Shown here piece after piece: positions 44,543-53,566 of a stretch of 64,000 nucleotides of DNA. Positions within the stretch are counted from its first letter, which is position 1. Every line of letters starts with the position of its first letter. The translations under genes and the position numbers were made by a program. The stretch covers positions 3,162,001 through 3,226,000 of the forward strand of contig NZ_CP108006.1 of NCBI RefSeq assembly GCF_036127095.1. The letters are read 5' to 3'. This DNA comes from Streptomyces sp. NBC_00335. Its GTDB lineage: Bacteria; Actinomycetota; Actinomycetes; Streptomycetales; Streptomycetaceae. Under the pieces are notes generated by a model that had not been told where the DNA came from, did not search any database, and saw only the letters and a program-made list of their open reading frames with translations.

Positions 44543-45403
44543 CTACCGCACGGACCGCAGATGGACGACGTCCCCTGCCCCCACGGCCTCGTGCTTGTCC
44601 TCGGCCGTCCGTACGACGAGCCGTCCGTCGGTGTCCACCGCTTCGGCCGTCCCGGTGAGGGTGCGCCCGCCCGGCAGCTCGGCCCGCACGTGCTTGCCGA
44701 GGGTCGCGCACCCCGCCGCGTACGTCTCCTGCAGACCGCTGGCCGCCGGGTCGCCGCCGGCCGCGCGCCAGTTCCCGTACCACTGCTCCAGGGAGCGCAG
44801 TACGGCCCTGAGCAGCGGGTCCCTGTCGGTGACGGTGGCCTTGGCCAGGAACAGCGACCCGGCGGTGTCCACCGGCAGCTCGGCGTCGGTCAGCGTCACG
44901 TTGAGCCCGATCCCGACGACGACCCCGTCGCCCACGCGCTCGGCCAGGATCCCGCCGGTCTTGCGCTCCTCCCCGTCCACGGTGACCAGCAGGTCGTTGG
45001 GCCACTTGAGGGCGGTGTCCACGCCGGCGGCGCGCGAGAGCCCGGTGGCGGCGGCCACCCCGGCCAGCAGCGTCAGCCAGCCCCACCGCTCCTGCGGCAC
45101 CGAGGGCCCGGGCTTCAGGAGTACGGAGAAGAACAGTCCTGACCGCGCGGGCGCGACCCAGCTCCGGTCGAGCCTGCCCCGCCCGGCGGTCTGCTCCTCG
45201 GCGACGAGCACGGCCCCCTCGGGCAGCTTCGCGGCCCGCGCGGCGAGATCGCTGTTGGTGGACCCGGTGGACCCCACCACCTCCAGCGAGCTCCACAGCC
45301 CCTCGCCGGTCACGAGGGCCCGCTGCAGCGCGGCAACGTTCAAGGGCGGCCGGTCCAGACTCGACCAACGGCCCGCCGCACCTGCTGAAGCATCTGATGA
45401 CAT
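44543..45403 (-). CDS. birA: Biotin-[acetyl-CoA carboxylase] ligase
   Basis: 286 residues. Makes biotinyl-AMP and attaches biotin to the carboxyl-carrier Lys of acyl-CoA carboxylase alpha subunits. Active-site motifs: STNSDLAARA, the biotin loop TAGRGRLDRSW, KWPNDLLV with KTGGIL. There is no N-terminal HTH, so it is an enzyme-only form and not a repressor. Its target, the alpha subunit with AMKMEQ, is encoded 5 kb away at 50568, with the beta subunit directly beyond the tnpB insertion. Divergent from tnpB element 4, which begins within a few bases of its start. Confidence 0.94.
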   Translation of the reverse strand: MSSDASAGAAGRWSSLDRPPLNVAALQRALVTGEGLWSSLEVVGSTGSTNSDLAARAAKLPEGAVLVAEEQTAGRGRLDRSWVAPARSGLFFSVLLKPGPSVPQERWGWLTLLAGVAAATGLSRAAGVDTALKWPNDLLVTVDGEERKTGGILAERVGDGVVVGIGLNVTLTDAELPVDTAGSLFLAKATVTDRDPLLRAVLRSLEQWYGNWRAAGGDPAASGLQETYAAGCATLGKHVRAELPGGRTLTGTAEAVDTDGRLVVRTAEDKHEAVGAGDVVHLRSVR

Positions 45404-45406
45404 GAT

Positions 45407-46740
45407 CGGATCCTTATGTCGCTATGTCGCTGTATGTGACCCTCTGACCCGAGATTGCATACGGATCGTGATCGACCCTAGCGTCCGGGCTGTGGGGGAT
45501 TCTCCGGTAAAGAGGGCGTTCAGGTTTCGTTTCTACCCTGATGACGCGCAGGCGACAGAGCTGTCAAAGACATTCGGGTGCACGCGGAAGGTGTACAACC
45601 TCGCACTGGCCGCCCGTAACGACGCCTGGGCCCGCCGGGAACGCATGAACTACGGCCAGACCTCGGCCCTGCTCACCGCCTGGAAGCAGTCCGATGAACT
45701 CTTCTACCTGACCGAGGTCTCCTGCGTACCGCTTCAACAAGCGCTGCGGCACCTACAGAGCGCCTTCACCGCGTTCTGGGGACGCCGGTCCGGATACCCA
45801 CGCTTCAAAGCCAAACGAAGGCACCGGGCAAGCGCCGAGTACACCCGCTCCGCGTTCCGCTACCGGAACGGGGAGCTCACCCTCGCCAAGATGTCGAGCC
45901 CCCTGCCCATCGTCTGGTCGCGCCGCCTTCCGGAAGGCACGGAGCCGACCACGGTGACCGTGTCCCGGGACTCGGCCGGCCGCTGGTTCGCCTCCCTGCT
46001 CTGCGAGGACATCCCGGCCCCCATGCCCGCCACCACCGCCGCGGTCGGGATCGATGCCGGCCTGACGGCCCTGGTCGCGCTCTCCACCGGCGAGAAGCTC
46101 TCCAACCCAAGGCACGAGCGCGGCGACCGGGAGCGGCTAGCCCGCGCACAACGGGCACTGTCGCGAAAGGAGAAGGGCAGCAGCAATCGGGCCAAGGCCC
46201 GCATCCGCGTAGCCCGCATCCACGCCCGGATCGCGGACCGCCGCAAGGATCACCTGCACAAACTGACGACTCGACTCGTGCGCGAAAACCAAACGCTCGT
46301 AATCGAGGATCTCGCCGTCCGCAACATGCTCAAGAACAACAAGCTCGCCCGCGTCATCTCGGACGCGGCCTGGCGCGAGCTGCGGAGGATGCTGGAGTAC
46401 AAAGCGGCCTGGTACGGACGCGAGCTGGTCGTCGTGGATCGGTGGTTCCCCAGCTCGAAGCTGTGCTCAGCCTGCGGCGTCATCGCTACCGCGATGCCGT
46501 TGAACGTCCGCACGTGGACCTGTGAGGGTTGCGGTGTCGTTCACGACAGGGACGGCAACGCAGCCGCCAATCTCCTGGCCGCCGGGTCGGCGGTGTCTGC
46601 CTGTCGAGCGGACGGAAGACCTCCCCGGGGACCCTCCCGGCAGGCGGTCCGCAGTGAAGCAGGAATCCCGCCCGCGAGGGTCGGGACGAGGCCCCCTAAG
46701 GGGGACGGCGAGGCCAAGCAACCCAGATTAGGTGTGTCAA
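45407..46740 (+). mobile_element. tnpB element 4, between birA and pccB
   Basis: One tnpB, no tnpA. The right end is set at GTGTCAA (46734-46740), like the GTCAA of element 1. The left end is tentatively after ATGAT (45402-45406), which overlaps the birA start codon; element 1 also begins after ATGAT. Boundaries are inferred. Confidence 0.5.
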
Positions 46741-46793
46741 ACGCCGCACCGCCGAGCGCCATGCCCGCCGATACGCTACGCACCGGTAGCTAG
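45492..46793 (+). CDS. tnpB: TnpB RNA-guided nuclease, element 4
   Basis: 433 residues from GTG 45492, with another in-frame GTG at 45468. The conserved body starts at [20 protein letters not shown]. RuvC residues D ([11 protein letters not shown]), E ([10 protein letters not shown]) and D (VHDRDGNAA) and the zinc finger CSACG ... CEGCG are intact. Related to the element 1 product more than to 2 and 3. The ORF runs 53 bases beyond the presumed element end, so its last ~17 residues ([16 protein letters not shown]) come from chromosomal sequence upstream of pccB. The guide-RNA block overlaps its 3' end. Confidence 0.88.
   Translation: MGDSPVKRAFRFRFYPDDAQATELSKTFGCTRKVYNLALAARNDAWARRERMNYGQTSALLTAWKQSDELFYLTEVSCVPLQQALRHLQSAFTAFWGRRSGYPRFKAKRRHRASAEYTRSAFRYRNGELTLAKMSSPLPIVWSRRLPEGTEPTTVTVSRDSAGRWFASLLCEDIPAPMPATTAAVGIDAGLTALVALSTGEKLSNPRHERGDRERLARAQRALSRKEKGSSNRAKARIRVARIHARIADRRKDHLHKLTTRLVRENQTLVIEDLAVRNMLKNNKLARVISDAAWRELRRMLEYKAAWYGRELVVVDRWFPSSKLCSACGVIATAMPLNVRTWTCEGCGVVHDRDGNAAANLLAAGSAVSACRADGRPPRGPSRQAVRSEAGIPPARVGTRPPKGDGEAKQPRLGVSNAAPPSAMPADTLRTGS
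46650..46760 (+). ncRNA. Putative omega-RNA of tnpB element 4
   Basis: Begins with GTGAAGCAGGAATCCC (46654-46669), as in the other three elements, includes the hairpin GGCCCCCTAAGGGGG region and ends GTGTCAA at 46740. The guide would be ACGCCGCACCGCCGAGCGCC (46741-46760), from the pccB upstream region. Confidence 0.45.
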
Positions 46794-46848
46794 TAAAAAC
46801 CAAGTACGTCACCAGGCAGTTGACACCACGCAGGGAGCCGCGACCCCG

Positions 46849-48444
46849 ATGTCACAACCGTCAGAGCCGATCGACATGCACACCACCGCGGGGAAGATCG
46901 CGGATCTGCAGCGCCGCATCGAGGAAGCCACGCACGCCGGGTCCGGGCGGGCGGTGGAGAAGCAGCACGCCAAGGGCAAGCTGACGGCGCGTGAGCGAGT
47001 GGCCCTGCTGCTGGACGAGGGGTCCTTCGTCGAGCTGGACGAGTTCGCCCGGCACCGTTCGACGAACTTCGGGCTGGAGAAGACCCGGCCGTACGGCGAC
47101 GGCGTCGTCACCGGCTACGGCACCGTCGACGGGCGGCCCGTCGCCCTGTTCTCGCAGGACTTCACCGTCTTCGGCGGGGCGCTGGGCGAGGTCTACGGCC
47201 AGAAGATCATGAAGGTGATGGACTTCGCGCTGAAGACCGGCTGCCCGCTGATCGGGATCAACGACTCCGGTGGCGCCCGCATCCAGGAGGGCGTCAGCGC
47301 CCTCGGCATGTACGGCGAGATCTTCCGCCGCAACGTCCACGCCTCCGGGGTGATCCCGCAGATCAGCCTGGTCGTCGGCCCGTGTGCCGGCGGGGCCGTG
47401 TACTCCCCGGCCATCACCGACTTCACGGTCATGGTCGACCAGACCTCGCACATGTTCATCACCGGCCCGGACGTCATCAAGACCGTCACCGGCGAGGACG
47501 TCGGCTTCGAGGAGCTGGGCGGGGCGCGTACGCACAACAGCACGTCCGGCGTCGCGCACCACATGGCGGGTGACGAGAAGGACGCCATCGAGTACGTCAA
47601 GTCGCTGCTCTCCTACCTCCCGTCGAACAACCTCTCGGAGCCCCCGGCCTTCCCCGAGGAAGCCGACACCGAGGTCACCGAGACCGACCGCGAGCTCGAC
47701 GTGCTGATCCCGGACAGCGCGAACCAGCCGTACGACATGCACAAGGTGATCGAGCACGTGCTCGACGACGCGGAGTTCCTGGAGACCCAGTCGCTCTTCG
47801 CGCCGAACATCCTCACCGGCTTCGGCCGCGTCGAGGGGCACCCGGTCGGGGTCGTCGCCAACCAGCCGATGCAGTTCGCCGGCTGCCTGGACATCGACGC
47901 CTCCGAGAAGGCGGCCCGCTTCGTCCGGACCTGCGACGCGTTCAACATCCCGGTGCTGACCTTCGTCGACGTGCCGGGCTTCCTGCCGGGCACCGACCAG
48001 GAGTACAACGGAATCATCAGGCGCGGCGCCAAGCTGATCTACGCCTACGCCGAGGCGACCGTCCCCCTGATCACCGTCATCACCCGCAAGGCCTTCGGCG
48101 GCGCCTACGACGTGATGGGCTCCAAGCACCTGGGCGCCGACCTCAACCTCGCCTGGCCGACCGCGCAGATCGCCGTCATGGGCGCGCAGGGAGCGGTCAA
48201 CATCCTGCACCGCCGGGCCATCGCCGAGGCCGAGGAGGCCGGCACCGCCGAGGAGACCAGGGCGCGGCTCATCACCGAGTACGAGGACGCGCTGCTGAAC
48301 CCGTACACGGCCGCCGAGCGCGGGTACATCGACGCGGTGACCATGCCGTCCGAGACCCGGGCGCACGTGGTGAAGGGACTGCGGCAGCTGCGCACCAAGC
48401 GGGAGTCCCTGCCCCCGAAGAAGCACGGCAACATCCCGCTCTAG
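46849..48444 (+). CDS. pccB: Propionyl-CoA carboxylase beta (carboxyltransferase) subunit
   Basis: 531 residues from ATG 46849 ([20 protein letters not shown]). Transfers CO2 from carboxybiotin to propionyl-CoA to give methylmalonyl-CoA, a polyketide and odd-chain precursor. Crotonase-type carboxyltransferase domains: [60 protein letters not shown]. It ends [14 protein letters not shown], as in known Streptomyces PccB. Works with the biotinylated alpha subunit (50568) and the epsilon subunit directly downstream. Its original promoter region is split from birA by tnpB element 4, whose end lies about 110 bp upstream. Confidence 0.96.
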   Translation: MSQPSEPIDMHTTAGKIADLQRRIEEATHAGSGRAVEKQHAKGKLTARERVALLLDEGSFVELDEFARHRSTNFGLEKTRPYGDGVVTGYGTVDGRPVALFSQDFTVFGGALGEVYGQKIMKVMDFALKTGCPLIGINDSGGARIQEGVSALGMYGEIFRRNVHASGVIPQISLVVGPCAGGAVYSPAITDFTVMVDQTSHMFITGPDVIKTVTGEDVGFEELGGARTHNSTSGVAHHMAGDEKDAIEYVKSLLSYLPSNNLSEPPAFPEEADTEVTETDRELDVLIPDSANQPYDMHKVIEHVLDDAEFLETQSLFAPNILTGFGRVEGHPVGVVANQPMQFAGCLDIDASEKAARFVRTCDAFNIPVLTFVDVPGFLPGTDQEYNGIIRRGAKLIYAYAEATVPLITVITRKAFGGAYDVMGSKHLGADLNLAWPTAQIAVMGAQGAVNILHRRAIAEAEEAGTAEETRARLITEYEDALLNPYTAAERGYIDAVTMPSETRAHVVKGLRQLRTKRESLPPKKHGNIPL

Positions 48445-48463
48445 CAGGCACGAGGAGCTCATA

Positions 48464-48673
48464 GTGGTGATCAAGGTCGTCAAGGGGAACCCGACCCCCG
48501 AGGAGCTGGCCGCCGCACTGGCGGTGGTCCGAGCGCGCGCGGCGGCCCTCGCGTCGGAGCCGTCGGGCGCGGAGCGGGTGAGCGACGCGTGGTCGGCGCC
48601 GGGCCGGGTGGCCCGCCGCACCCTGCCGCACCCCGGGCCGGGCGCGTGGGGCCGTACGTACTGGCCCTCTTAG
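48464..48673 (+). CDS. Acyl-CoA carboxylase epsilon subunit
   Basis: 69 residues from GTG 48464, with GAGGAG upstream (48467 is an alternative). The N-terminus IKVVKGNPTPEELAAALAVV is diagnostic for the AccE/PccE family, small proteins that bind and activate actinobacterial carboxyltransferases. The middle and C-terminal WSAPGRVARR and WGRTYWPS fit too. It sits 19 bp after pccB, so it is in the same operon and most likely serves PccB. Confidence 0.9.
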   Translation: MVIKVVKGNPTPEELAAALAVVRARAAALASEPSGAERVSDAWSAPGRVARRTLPHPGPGAWGRTYWPS

Positions 48674-48721
48674 CCGGGCACGTTCCCGCGCAGCCGGGCA
48701 CAAGTGAAGATGGCGTGAACT

Positions 48722-48761
48722 GCCCGTGGCGCCTGAGTACCCGTACTCAGGCGCCACGGGC
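48722..48761. repeat. 40-bp near-perfect cruciform-type inverted repeat
   Basis: Arms of 19 bp (GCCCGTGGCGCCTGAGTAC and its exact complement) separated by only CC. It lies between the epsilon subunit stop and the next small gene, 23 bp before that gene's ATG. No T-run follows. It could be the pccB-operon terminator, a large operator or a translation-blocking leader stem. Confidence 0.85.
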
Positions 48762-48784
48762 GTGCTCCGGGACAGGATCGGGGC

Positions 48785-48919
48785 ATGCTCTGGTCAGACC
48801 CGAAGAACGAGCCGCCCAAAGACATGCGCGACGCCGAGGCGATGGTCCGGCGGATGACGGTGATCGTCGTCATCGCGATGGTCGTCGTGGTGTACGTGCT
48901 GGGCGTGGGCGGTTTCTGA
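48785..48919 (+). CDS. Small single-pass membrane protein (44 residues)
   Basis: MLWSDPKNEPPKDMRDAEAM, then a helix (MTVIVVIAMVVVVYVLGVGGF) to the stop. AGGA nine bases before the ATG. Codon positions show normal G/C bias. Location between a carboxylase subunit and maf, preceded by the large inverted repeat, supports a real gene. Function unknown. Confidence 0.7.
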   Translation: MLWSDPKNEPPKDMRDAEAMVRRMTVIVVIAMVVVVYVLGVGGF

Positions 48920-48976
48920 AGCCTGCCCTCGAAGCACCGCGGCCCGTACCCCCGGGCCGCCCCTACGATGGCGGGC

Positions 48977-49585
48977 ATGACTGCTGCCCCCCGCCACGCC
49001 CTCGTCCTCGCCTCCGCTTCGCCCGCCCGGCTGAACCTGCTGCGGCAGGCCGGGCTCGCCCCGCACGTGATCGTGAGCGGCTTCGACGAGGACGCCCTGA
49101 CCGCCGACTCCCCCGCCGAGCTGGCGCTCGCGCTGGCCGAGGCGAAGGCCGCCGTCGTGGCGGCCCTGGACGAGGCCGCGGGGGCCCTGGTGATCGGCTG
49201 CGACTCCGTGCTGGAGCTGGACGGCGAGGCGCTGGGCAAGCCGGCGGACGCCGAGGAGGCCACGGCCCGCTGGAAGTCGATGCGCGGGCGCGCCGGGGTG
49301 CTGCGCACCGGGCACTGCGTGATCGACACGGCGAGCGGCGCGAAGGTTTCGGCCACGGCGTCGACGACGGTCCGCTTCGGCGAGCCGACGGACGCCGAGG
49401 TGGCGGCGTACGTGGCGAGCGGGGAACCGCTGCACGTGGCGGGGGCGTTCACCCTGGACGGGCTGTCGGCCCCGTTCATCGAGGGAATCGACGGGGATCA
49501 CGGCAATGTGATCGGGATCTCCATGCCGCTGCTGCGCTCGCTGCTGGCCGAACTGGGCTTTTCGATCACGGACTTGTGGGCCTGA
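48977..49585 (+). CDS. maf: Maf-type nucleoside triphosphate pyrophosphatase
   Basis: 202 residues from ATG 48977 (an ATG at 48968 adds MAG). Hydrolyses non-canonical or specific NTPs to NMP and PPi (house-cleaning), and the family is linked to septum formation. Motifs: [25 protein letters not shown], the key Asp in [21 protein letters not shown], and [17 protein letters not shown]. Nearby Lys and Arg are present. The stop overlaps the convergent membrane gene by 20 bp. Complete. Confidence 0.93.
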   Translation: MTAAPRHALVLASASPARLNLLRQAGLAPHVIVSGFDEDALTADSPAELALALAEAKAAVVAALDEAAGALVIGCDSVLELDGEALGKPADAEEATARWKSMRGRAGVLRTGHCVIDTASGAKVSATASTTVRFGEPTDAEVAAYVASGEPLHVAGAFTLDGLSAPFIEGIDGDHGNVIGISMPLLRSLLAELGFSITDLWA

Positions 49586-50189
49586 CGTCCCCGGGCTTGC
49601 CGAAGTCGCCGAAGTCGGCGAGCGGGTGGCCCGGCGGCGCGTCCCGGATCTCGGGCCGCTCGTCCGGGGCGTCCGGGCCCGCGAAGCCGTCCAGGGGGCC
49701 GCTGGAGCCCTCCGCGGGGCCGCCCGCGCCGTCTGCGGCCCCGCCCGCGCCCTTGGCCGCGTAGAGCGTCAGGCTCAGCACCAGCAGGCAGAGGATCAGC
49801 ATCATCACCGCGAAGGCGCCCCAGCCCACCAGGCCGACGACGAGGGCGCCGAGCAGTCCGTGGGTGACGGCGGCGCTGACGAGCAGCACGCGCGCGAAGC
49901 CGCTCAGGGCCCGGTCGCGGACCGCGGCGATGACGAGGAACACCGCGCAGGCCAGCAGGAACACGGCCATGCCGGCACCGAGCGCATAAGTTGCCTTGGA
50001 CATGACATCCGGATCGCCGCCCGCGATGGACATGGACTGGTTCTCGGTGGTCCGTCCCAGGACGAGGTGGACGAAGCCGAGCACCGCCGCCTCCACGACG
50101 AGAACGACCGCGGTCGCTCCGGCCACGGATCTCCGCAGCACCACTCCACCCACACCGCTCACACCAGCCACGACGCCCCCACCCCGCAT
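49566..50189 (-). CDS. Four-helix membrane protein with acidic tail
   Basis: About 207 residues from ATG 50189. Four hydrophobic helices: [84 protein letters not shown]. They are followed by a ~60-residue Gly/Asp/Pro cytosolic tail ending [18 protein letters not shown]. No recognised family. The tail overlaps the maf 3' end on the opposite strand. Function unknown. Confidence 0.75.
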   Translation of the reverse strand: MRGGGVVAGVSGVGGVVLRRSVAGATAVVLVVEAAVLGFVHLVLGRTTENQSMSIAGGDPDVMSKATYALGAGMAVFLLACAVFLVIAAVRDRALSGFARVLLVSAAVTHGLLGALVVGLVGWGAFAVMMLILCLLVLSLTLYAAKGAGGAADGAGGPAEGSSGPLDGFAGPDAPDERPEIRDAPPGHPLADFGDFGKPGDVRPTSP

Positions 50190-50567
50190 ACACAAGCCCG
50201 TTCGACGCCTGGAGGCTACTAACGGGTAAACCTTCGGACAAGGGGCCCGGACCGCTTCGTTACGGTCGGGCTGCCGTACGGCGTCGGCCCGGTGCCGACG
50301 CCGCGCCCGCGCAAGGAATGCATGGGCCGTTCGTAGGGATTCGACAAAGAATCACCCCGGGCGGCTGACCCGGCGAACAGAGACCCCGGACACACGGCAG
50401 GGTTACTGTGCAGTCGGGGATCCCCCTGACATGGGGCGCCACAAGGCTTTTATCGACCCGGGGTCGACTCGGATAACAGTCCGTGTGGGCAAGGTCACCA
50501 CCGGGGAAGGGTCGAAAGGCCGTGTGGGCTGTCCCTAAACTCAGCTTGTTTCAAGGAGGGAGCCATC
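50190..50567. other. Promoter region of the carboxylase alpha gene
   Basis: 378 bp without a supported gene. It is less G/C-rich toward 50440-50560, as expected for a promoter. TAAACT at 50535-50540 could be a -10 with TCGAAA 18 bases upstream as a poor -35. A strong ribosome site AAGGAGGGAG precedes the GTG at 50568. The upstream half contains only short hairpins (e.g. CGGCGTCGG around 50281). Confidence 0.5.
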
Positions 50568-52322
50568 GTGCGCAAGGTGCTCATCGCCAACCGTGGCGAA
50601 ATCGCAGTCCGCGTTGCTCGGGCCTGCCGGGATGCCGGGATCGCGAGCGTAGCCGTCTACGCCGACCCGGACCGGGACGCTCTGCACGTCCGCGCGGCCG
50701 ACGAAGCTTTCGCGTTGGGCGGTGACACCCCGGCCGCCAGCTACTTGGACATCTCCAAGATCCTGCAGGCCGCAGCCGACTCCGGTGCGGACGCCATCCA
50801 TCCCGGATACGGCTTCCTTTCCGAGAACGCCGAATTCGCGCAGGCCGTCATCGACGCGGGCCTGATCTGGATCGGCCCGCCGCCGCAGGCGATCCGCGAC
50901 CTCGGTGACAAGGTCGCCGCCCGCCACATCGCGCTGCGCGCCGGCGCCCCGCTGGTGGCCGGCACCCCGGACCCGGTCTCCGGGTCGGACGAGGTCGTCG
51001 CGTTCGCCAAGGAGCACGGCCTGCCGATCGCGATCAAGGCCGCCTTCGGCGGTGGCGGTCGCGGTCTGAAGGTCGCCCGGAACATCGAGGAGATCCCGGA
51101 GCTCTACGACTCCGCCGTGCGCGAGGCCGTCGCCGCCTTCGGCCGCGGCGAGTGCTTCGTCGAGCAGTACCTCGACAAGCCCCGCCACGTGGAGACCCAG
51201 TGCCTGGCCGACTCCCACGGCAACGTGGTCGTCGTCTCGACCCGTGACTGCTCGCTGCAGCGCCGCCACCAGAAGCTGGTGGAGGAGGCCCCGGCGCCGT
51301 TCCTGACCGAGGCCCAGAACGCCGAGCTGTACGCGGCGTCGAAGGCGATCCTGAAGGAAGCCGGCTACGTCGGCGCCGGCACCGTCGAGTTCCTCGTCTC
51401 CGCCGACGGCCTGATCTCCTTCCTGGAGGTCAACACCCGCCTGCAGGTCGAGCACCCGGTCACCGAAGAGGTCACCGGCATCGACCTGGTGCGCGAGATG
51501 TTCCGCATCGCCGACGGCGAAGAGCTCGGCTACGGCGACCCCGTCCTGCGCGGTCACTCCTTCGAGTTCCGCATCAACGGCGAAGACCCGGGCCGCGGCT
51601 TCCTCCCGGCACCGGGCACCGTCACCAAGTTCGCCCCGCCGACCGGTCCGGGCGTCCGCCTGGACGCGGGCGTCGAGTCCGGCTCGGTCATCGGCCCCGC
51701 CTGGGACTCCCTGCTCGCCAAGCTCATCGTCACGGGCGCCACCCGCGAGCAGGCCCTGCAGCGGGCGGCCCGCGCGCTGGCCGAGTTCGAGGTGGAGGGC
51801 ATGGCCACGGCCATCCCGTTCCACCGTGCGGTCGTCGTCGACCCCGCCTTCACCGCGGACCCGTTCACGATCCACACCCGCTGGATCGAGACCGAGTTCG
51901 TCAACGAGATCCCCGCGTTCGTGGTCCCCGCCGCGGACGACACCGAGGACGAGCCCGGCCGCGAGACGGTGGTCGTCGAGGTCGGCGGCAAGCGCCTGGA
52001 GGTCTCCCTCCCGTCCTCGCTGGGCATGACCCTGGCCCGTACGGCCGCTGCGGGCGGCGCGAAGCCGAAGCGCCGCGCGGCCAAGAAGTCCGGCCCGGCC
52101 GCCTCCGGCGACACCCTGGCCTCGCCCATGCAGGGCACGATCGTGAAGGTCGCGGTCGAGGAGGGCCAGCAGGTCAACGAGGGCGACCTGATCGTCGTCC
52201 TCGAAGCAATGAAGATGGAACAGCCGCTGAACGCCCACCGCTCGGGCACGATCGTGGGCCTCGCGGCAGAGGTCGGCGCGTCGCTCACCTCCGGCGCGGC
52301 CATCTGCGAGATCAAGGACTGA
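50568..52322 (+). CDS. accA2: Acyl-CoA (acetyl/propionyl) carboxylase alpha subunit, biotin carboxylase + BCCP
   Basis: 584 residues. The biotin carboxylase domain carboxylates the biotin with ATP and bicarbonate: [19 protein letters not shown] at the start, [15 protein letters not shown] loop, [23 protein letters not shown], and [12 protein letters not shown]-terminal biotinyl domain with Lys in EAMKMEQPL (~545), the BirA target. A Lys/Arg/Ala linker ([10 protein letters not shown]) precedes it. The single chain serves several beta subunits in Streptomyces, including PccB here. GTG start with AAGGAGGGAG. It ends at a Rho-independent-like terminator. Confidence 0.95.
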   Translation: MRKVLIANRGEIAVRVARACRDAGIASVAVYADPDRDALHVRAADEAFALGGDTPAASYLDISKILQAAADSGADAIHPGYGFLSENAEFAQAVIDAGLIWIGPPPQAIRDLGDKVAARHIALRAGAPLVAGTPDPVSGSDEVVAFAKEHGLPIAIKAAFGGGGRGLKVARNIEEIPELYDSAVREAVAAFGRGECFVEQYLDKPRHVETQCLADSHGNVVVVSTRDCSLQRRHQKLVEEAPAPFLTEAQNAELYAASKAILKEAGYVGAGTVEFLVSADGLISFLEVNTRLQVEHPVTEEVTGIDLVREMFRIADGEELGYGDPVLRGHSFEFRINGEDPGRGFLPAPGTVTKFAPPTGPGVRLDAGVESGSVIGPAWDSLLAKLIVTGATREQALQRAARALAEFEVEGMATAIPFHRAVVVDPAFTADPFTIHTRWIETEFVNEIPAFVVPAADDTEDEPGRETVVVEVGGKRLEVSLPSSLGMTLARTAAAGGAKPKRRAAKKSGPAASGDTLASPMQGTIVKVAVEEGQQVNEGDLIVVLEAMKMEQPLNAHRSGTIVGLAAEVGASLTSGAAICEIKD

Positions 52323-52339
52323 CGTCCTGGACGGGGCGT

Positions 52340-52388
52340 CCGGGGCTCGCGCCCCGGACCCCGCGCCTCAAACGCCGGCGGGGCTGGA
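52340..52388 (-). repeat. Dispersed Streptomyces repeat, copy A
   Basis: On the minus strand this reads TCCAGCCCCGCCGGCG, TTTGAGGCGCGGGG, TCCGGGGC. 38 bases are identical to 55701-55738. Extragenic, next to stop codons, partly self-complementary. Confidence 0.8.
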
Positions 52389-52417
52389 CGCATCCAGCCC
52401 CGCCGGCGTTTGAGGCG
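52364..52417. terminator. 25-bp-stem terminator made of two head-to-head repeat copies
   Basis: Perfect arms of 25 bp (left arm 52364-52388, right arm 52393-52417) with loop CGCA, followed by ATCTTTT. The right arm reads TCCAGCCCCGCCGGCGTTTG and onwards to AGGCG. The same sequence recurs at 55701. It closes the alpha-subunit transcript and the convergent DeoR gene. Confidence 0.9.
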
Positions 52418-52443
52418 ATCTTTTCAAGGGCGCCGCAGGCGGC

Positions 52444-53391
52444 CTACCGGCGCCGCATGTCCGCGACCCGCGCCCGCTCCGCCTGCTGCTCGTGCAACGG
52501 CGCCCCCGCGCTGCGGAGCTGGGCCGTCGGCCCACCGCGACGCTGGACGGGGAGCGGAGACTCCCGGCGCGGACGCCGCCCGGCCATCGACTCCCCACCG
52601 CCGGAGGCACTGGCCCCGGCCACGGTGATCTGCACGCCCTGGTCCGCCAGCGCCTGCAGCTCCGTACCGGCCCGGTCGTCGTGCGGCGGCGGCTCGTCCG
52701 TCACCAGACGGGTGATCACATCGGTCGGCACGGTCTGGAACATGGTGTCCGTCCCGAGCTTCGTGTGGTCGGCCAGGACCACCACCTCCGCCGCGGCCTG
52801 CACCAGCGCCCGGTCCACGCTCGCGGAGAGCATGTTGGAGGTGGACAGCCCGCGCTCGGCGGTCAGACCGCTGCCGGACAGGAAGGCCCGCGAGACCCGC
52901 AGCCCCTGGAGGGACTGCTCGGCGCCGCTGCCGACCAGCGCGTAGTTGGAACCGCGCAGGGTTCCGCCCGTCATCACCACTTCCACCCGGTTCGCATGGG
53001 CCAGCGCCTGTGCGACGAGCAGGGAGTTGGTGACGACGGTGAGTCCGGGCACCCTGGCGAGCCGGCGGGCCAGCTCCTGGGTGGTGGTGCCCGCGCCGAC
53101 GACCACGGCCTCGCCTTCTTCGACGAGTCCGGCCGCGACATCGGCGATGGCGGTCTTCTCCGCCGTCGCGAGATGGGATTTTTGCGGAAAGCCGGATTCT
53201 CGCGTGAAACCGCCCGGCAGTACCGCACCGCCGTGCCGGCGGTCGAGGAGTCCTTCTGCCTCCAGTGCCCGCACGTCCCGCCGTACGGTCACTTCGGAGG
53301 TCTGGACGACGCGGGCGAGCTCCCGGAGCGATACCGCTCCGTTGGCCCGCACCATTTCGAGGATCAATTGGCGACGTTCTGCAGCGAACAC
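52444..53391 (-). CDS. DeoR-family transcriptional regulator
   Basis: 315 residues. N-terminal HTH (MFAAERRQLILEMVRANGAV; QTSEVTVRRDVRALEAEGLL; RRHGGAVL), then the DeoRC sugar-phosphate-isomerase-like sensor (VVVGAGTTTQELARRL, VVTNSLLVAQAL, MTGGTLRG, VLADHTKLG). These usually repress sugar or nucleoside use genes and respond to a phosphorylated sugar. The C-terminal ~65 residues (GGESMAGRRPRRESPLPVQRR) are extra, basic and low complexity. Targets unknown. Purine nucleoside phosphorylase and phosphohexomutase nearby make a nucleoside/sugar role possible. Confidence 0.9.
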   Translation of the reverse strand: MFAAERRQLILEMVRANGAVSLRELARVVQTSEVTVRRDVRALEAEGLLDRRHGGAVLPGGFTRESGFPQKSHLATAEKTAIADVAAGLVEEGEAVVVGAGTTTQELARRLARVPGLTVVTNSLLVAQALAHANRVEVVMTGGTLRGSNYALVGSGAEQSLQGLRVSRAFLSGSGLTAERGLSTSNMLSASVDRALVQAAAEVVVLADHTKLGTDTMFQTVPTDVITRLVTDEPPPHDDRAGTELQALADQGVQITVAGASASGGGESMAGRRPRRESPLPVQRRGGPTAQLRSAGAPLHEQQAERARVADMRRR

Positions 53392-53485
53392 GAAACTGAC
53401 AGTAACCCGGGTGACCGTCTGCTTTCAGCTCCTTGCGCCGGAATTCCGAAGTTGTCCATACCGTGGGGCAGTTAGTGGTATACGG

Positions 53486-53524
53486 GGTCGGCCCGCCGCG
53501 CACTTGCTCCGCGACGGGCCGACC
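53486..53524. terminator. Hairpin after the LpdA-type gene
   Basis: GGTCGGCCCG / CGGGCCGACC, 10-bp outer stem with a partly paired 19-base interior, 42 bp past the stop at 53567. Confidence 0.65.
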
Positions 53525-53566
53525 ATTCACTCCAAAGCCCTTGCTCACAAGGGCCGTTATCGGTAC

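Noticed and set aside
53402..53415. GTAAC ... GTGAC direct repeat upstream of the DeoR gene
   Set aside because: The spacing is 4 bases, not 6, so it does not fit the AfsQ1/MtrA/GlnR element.
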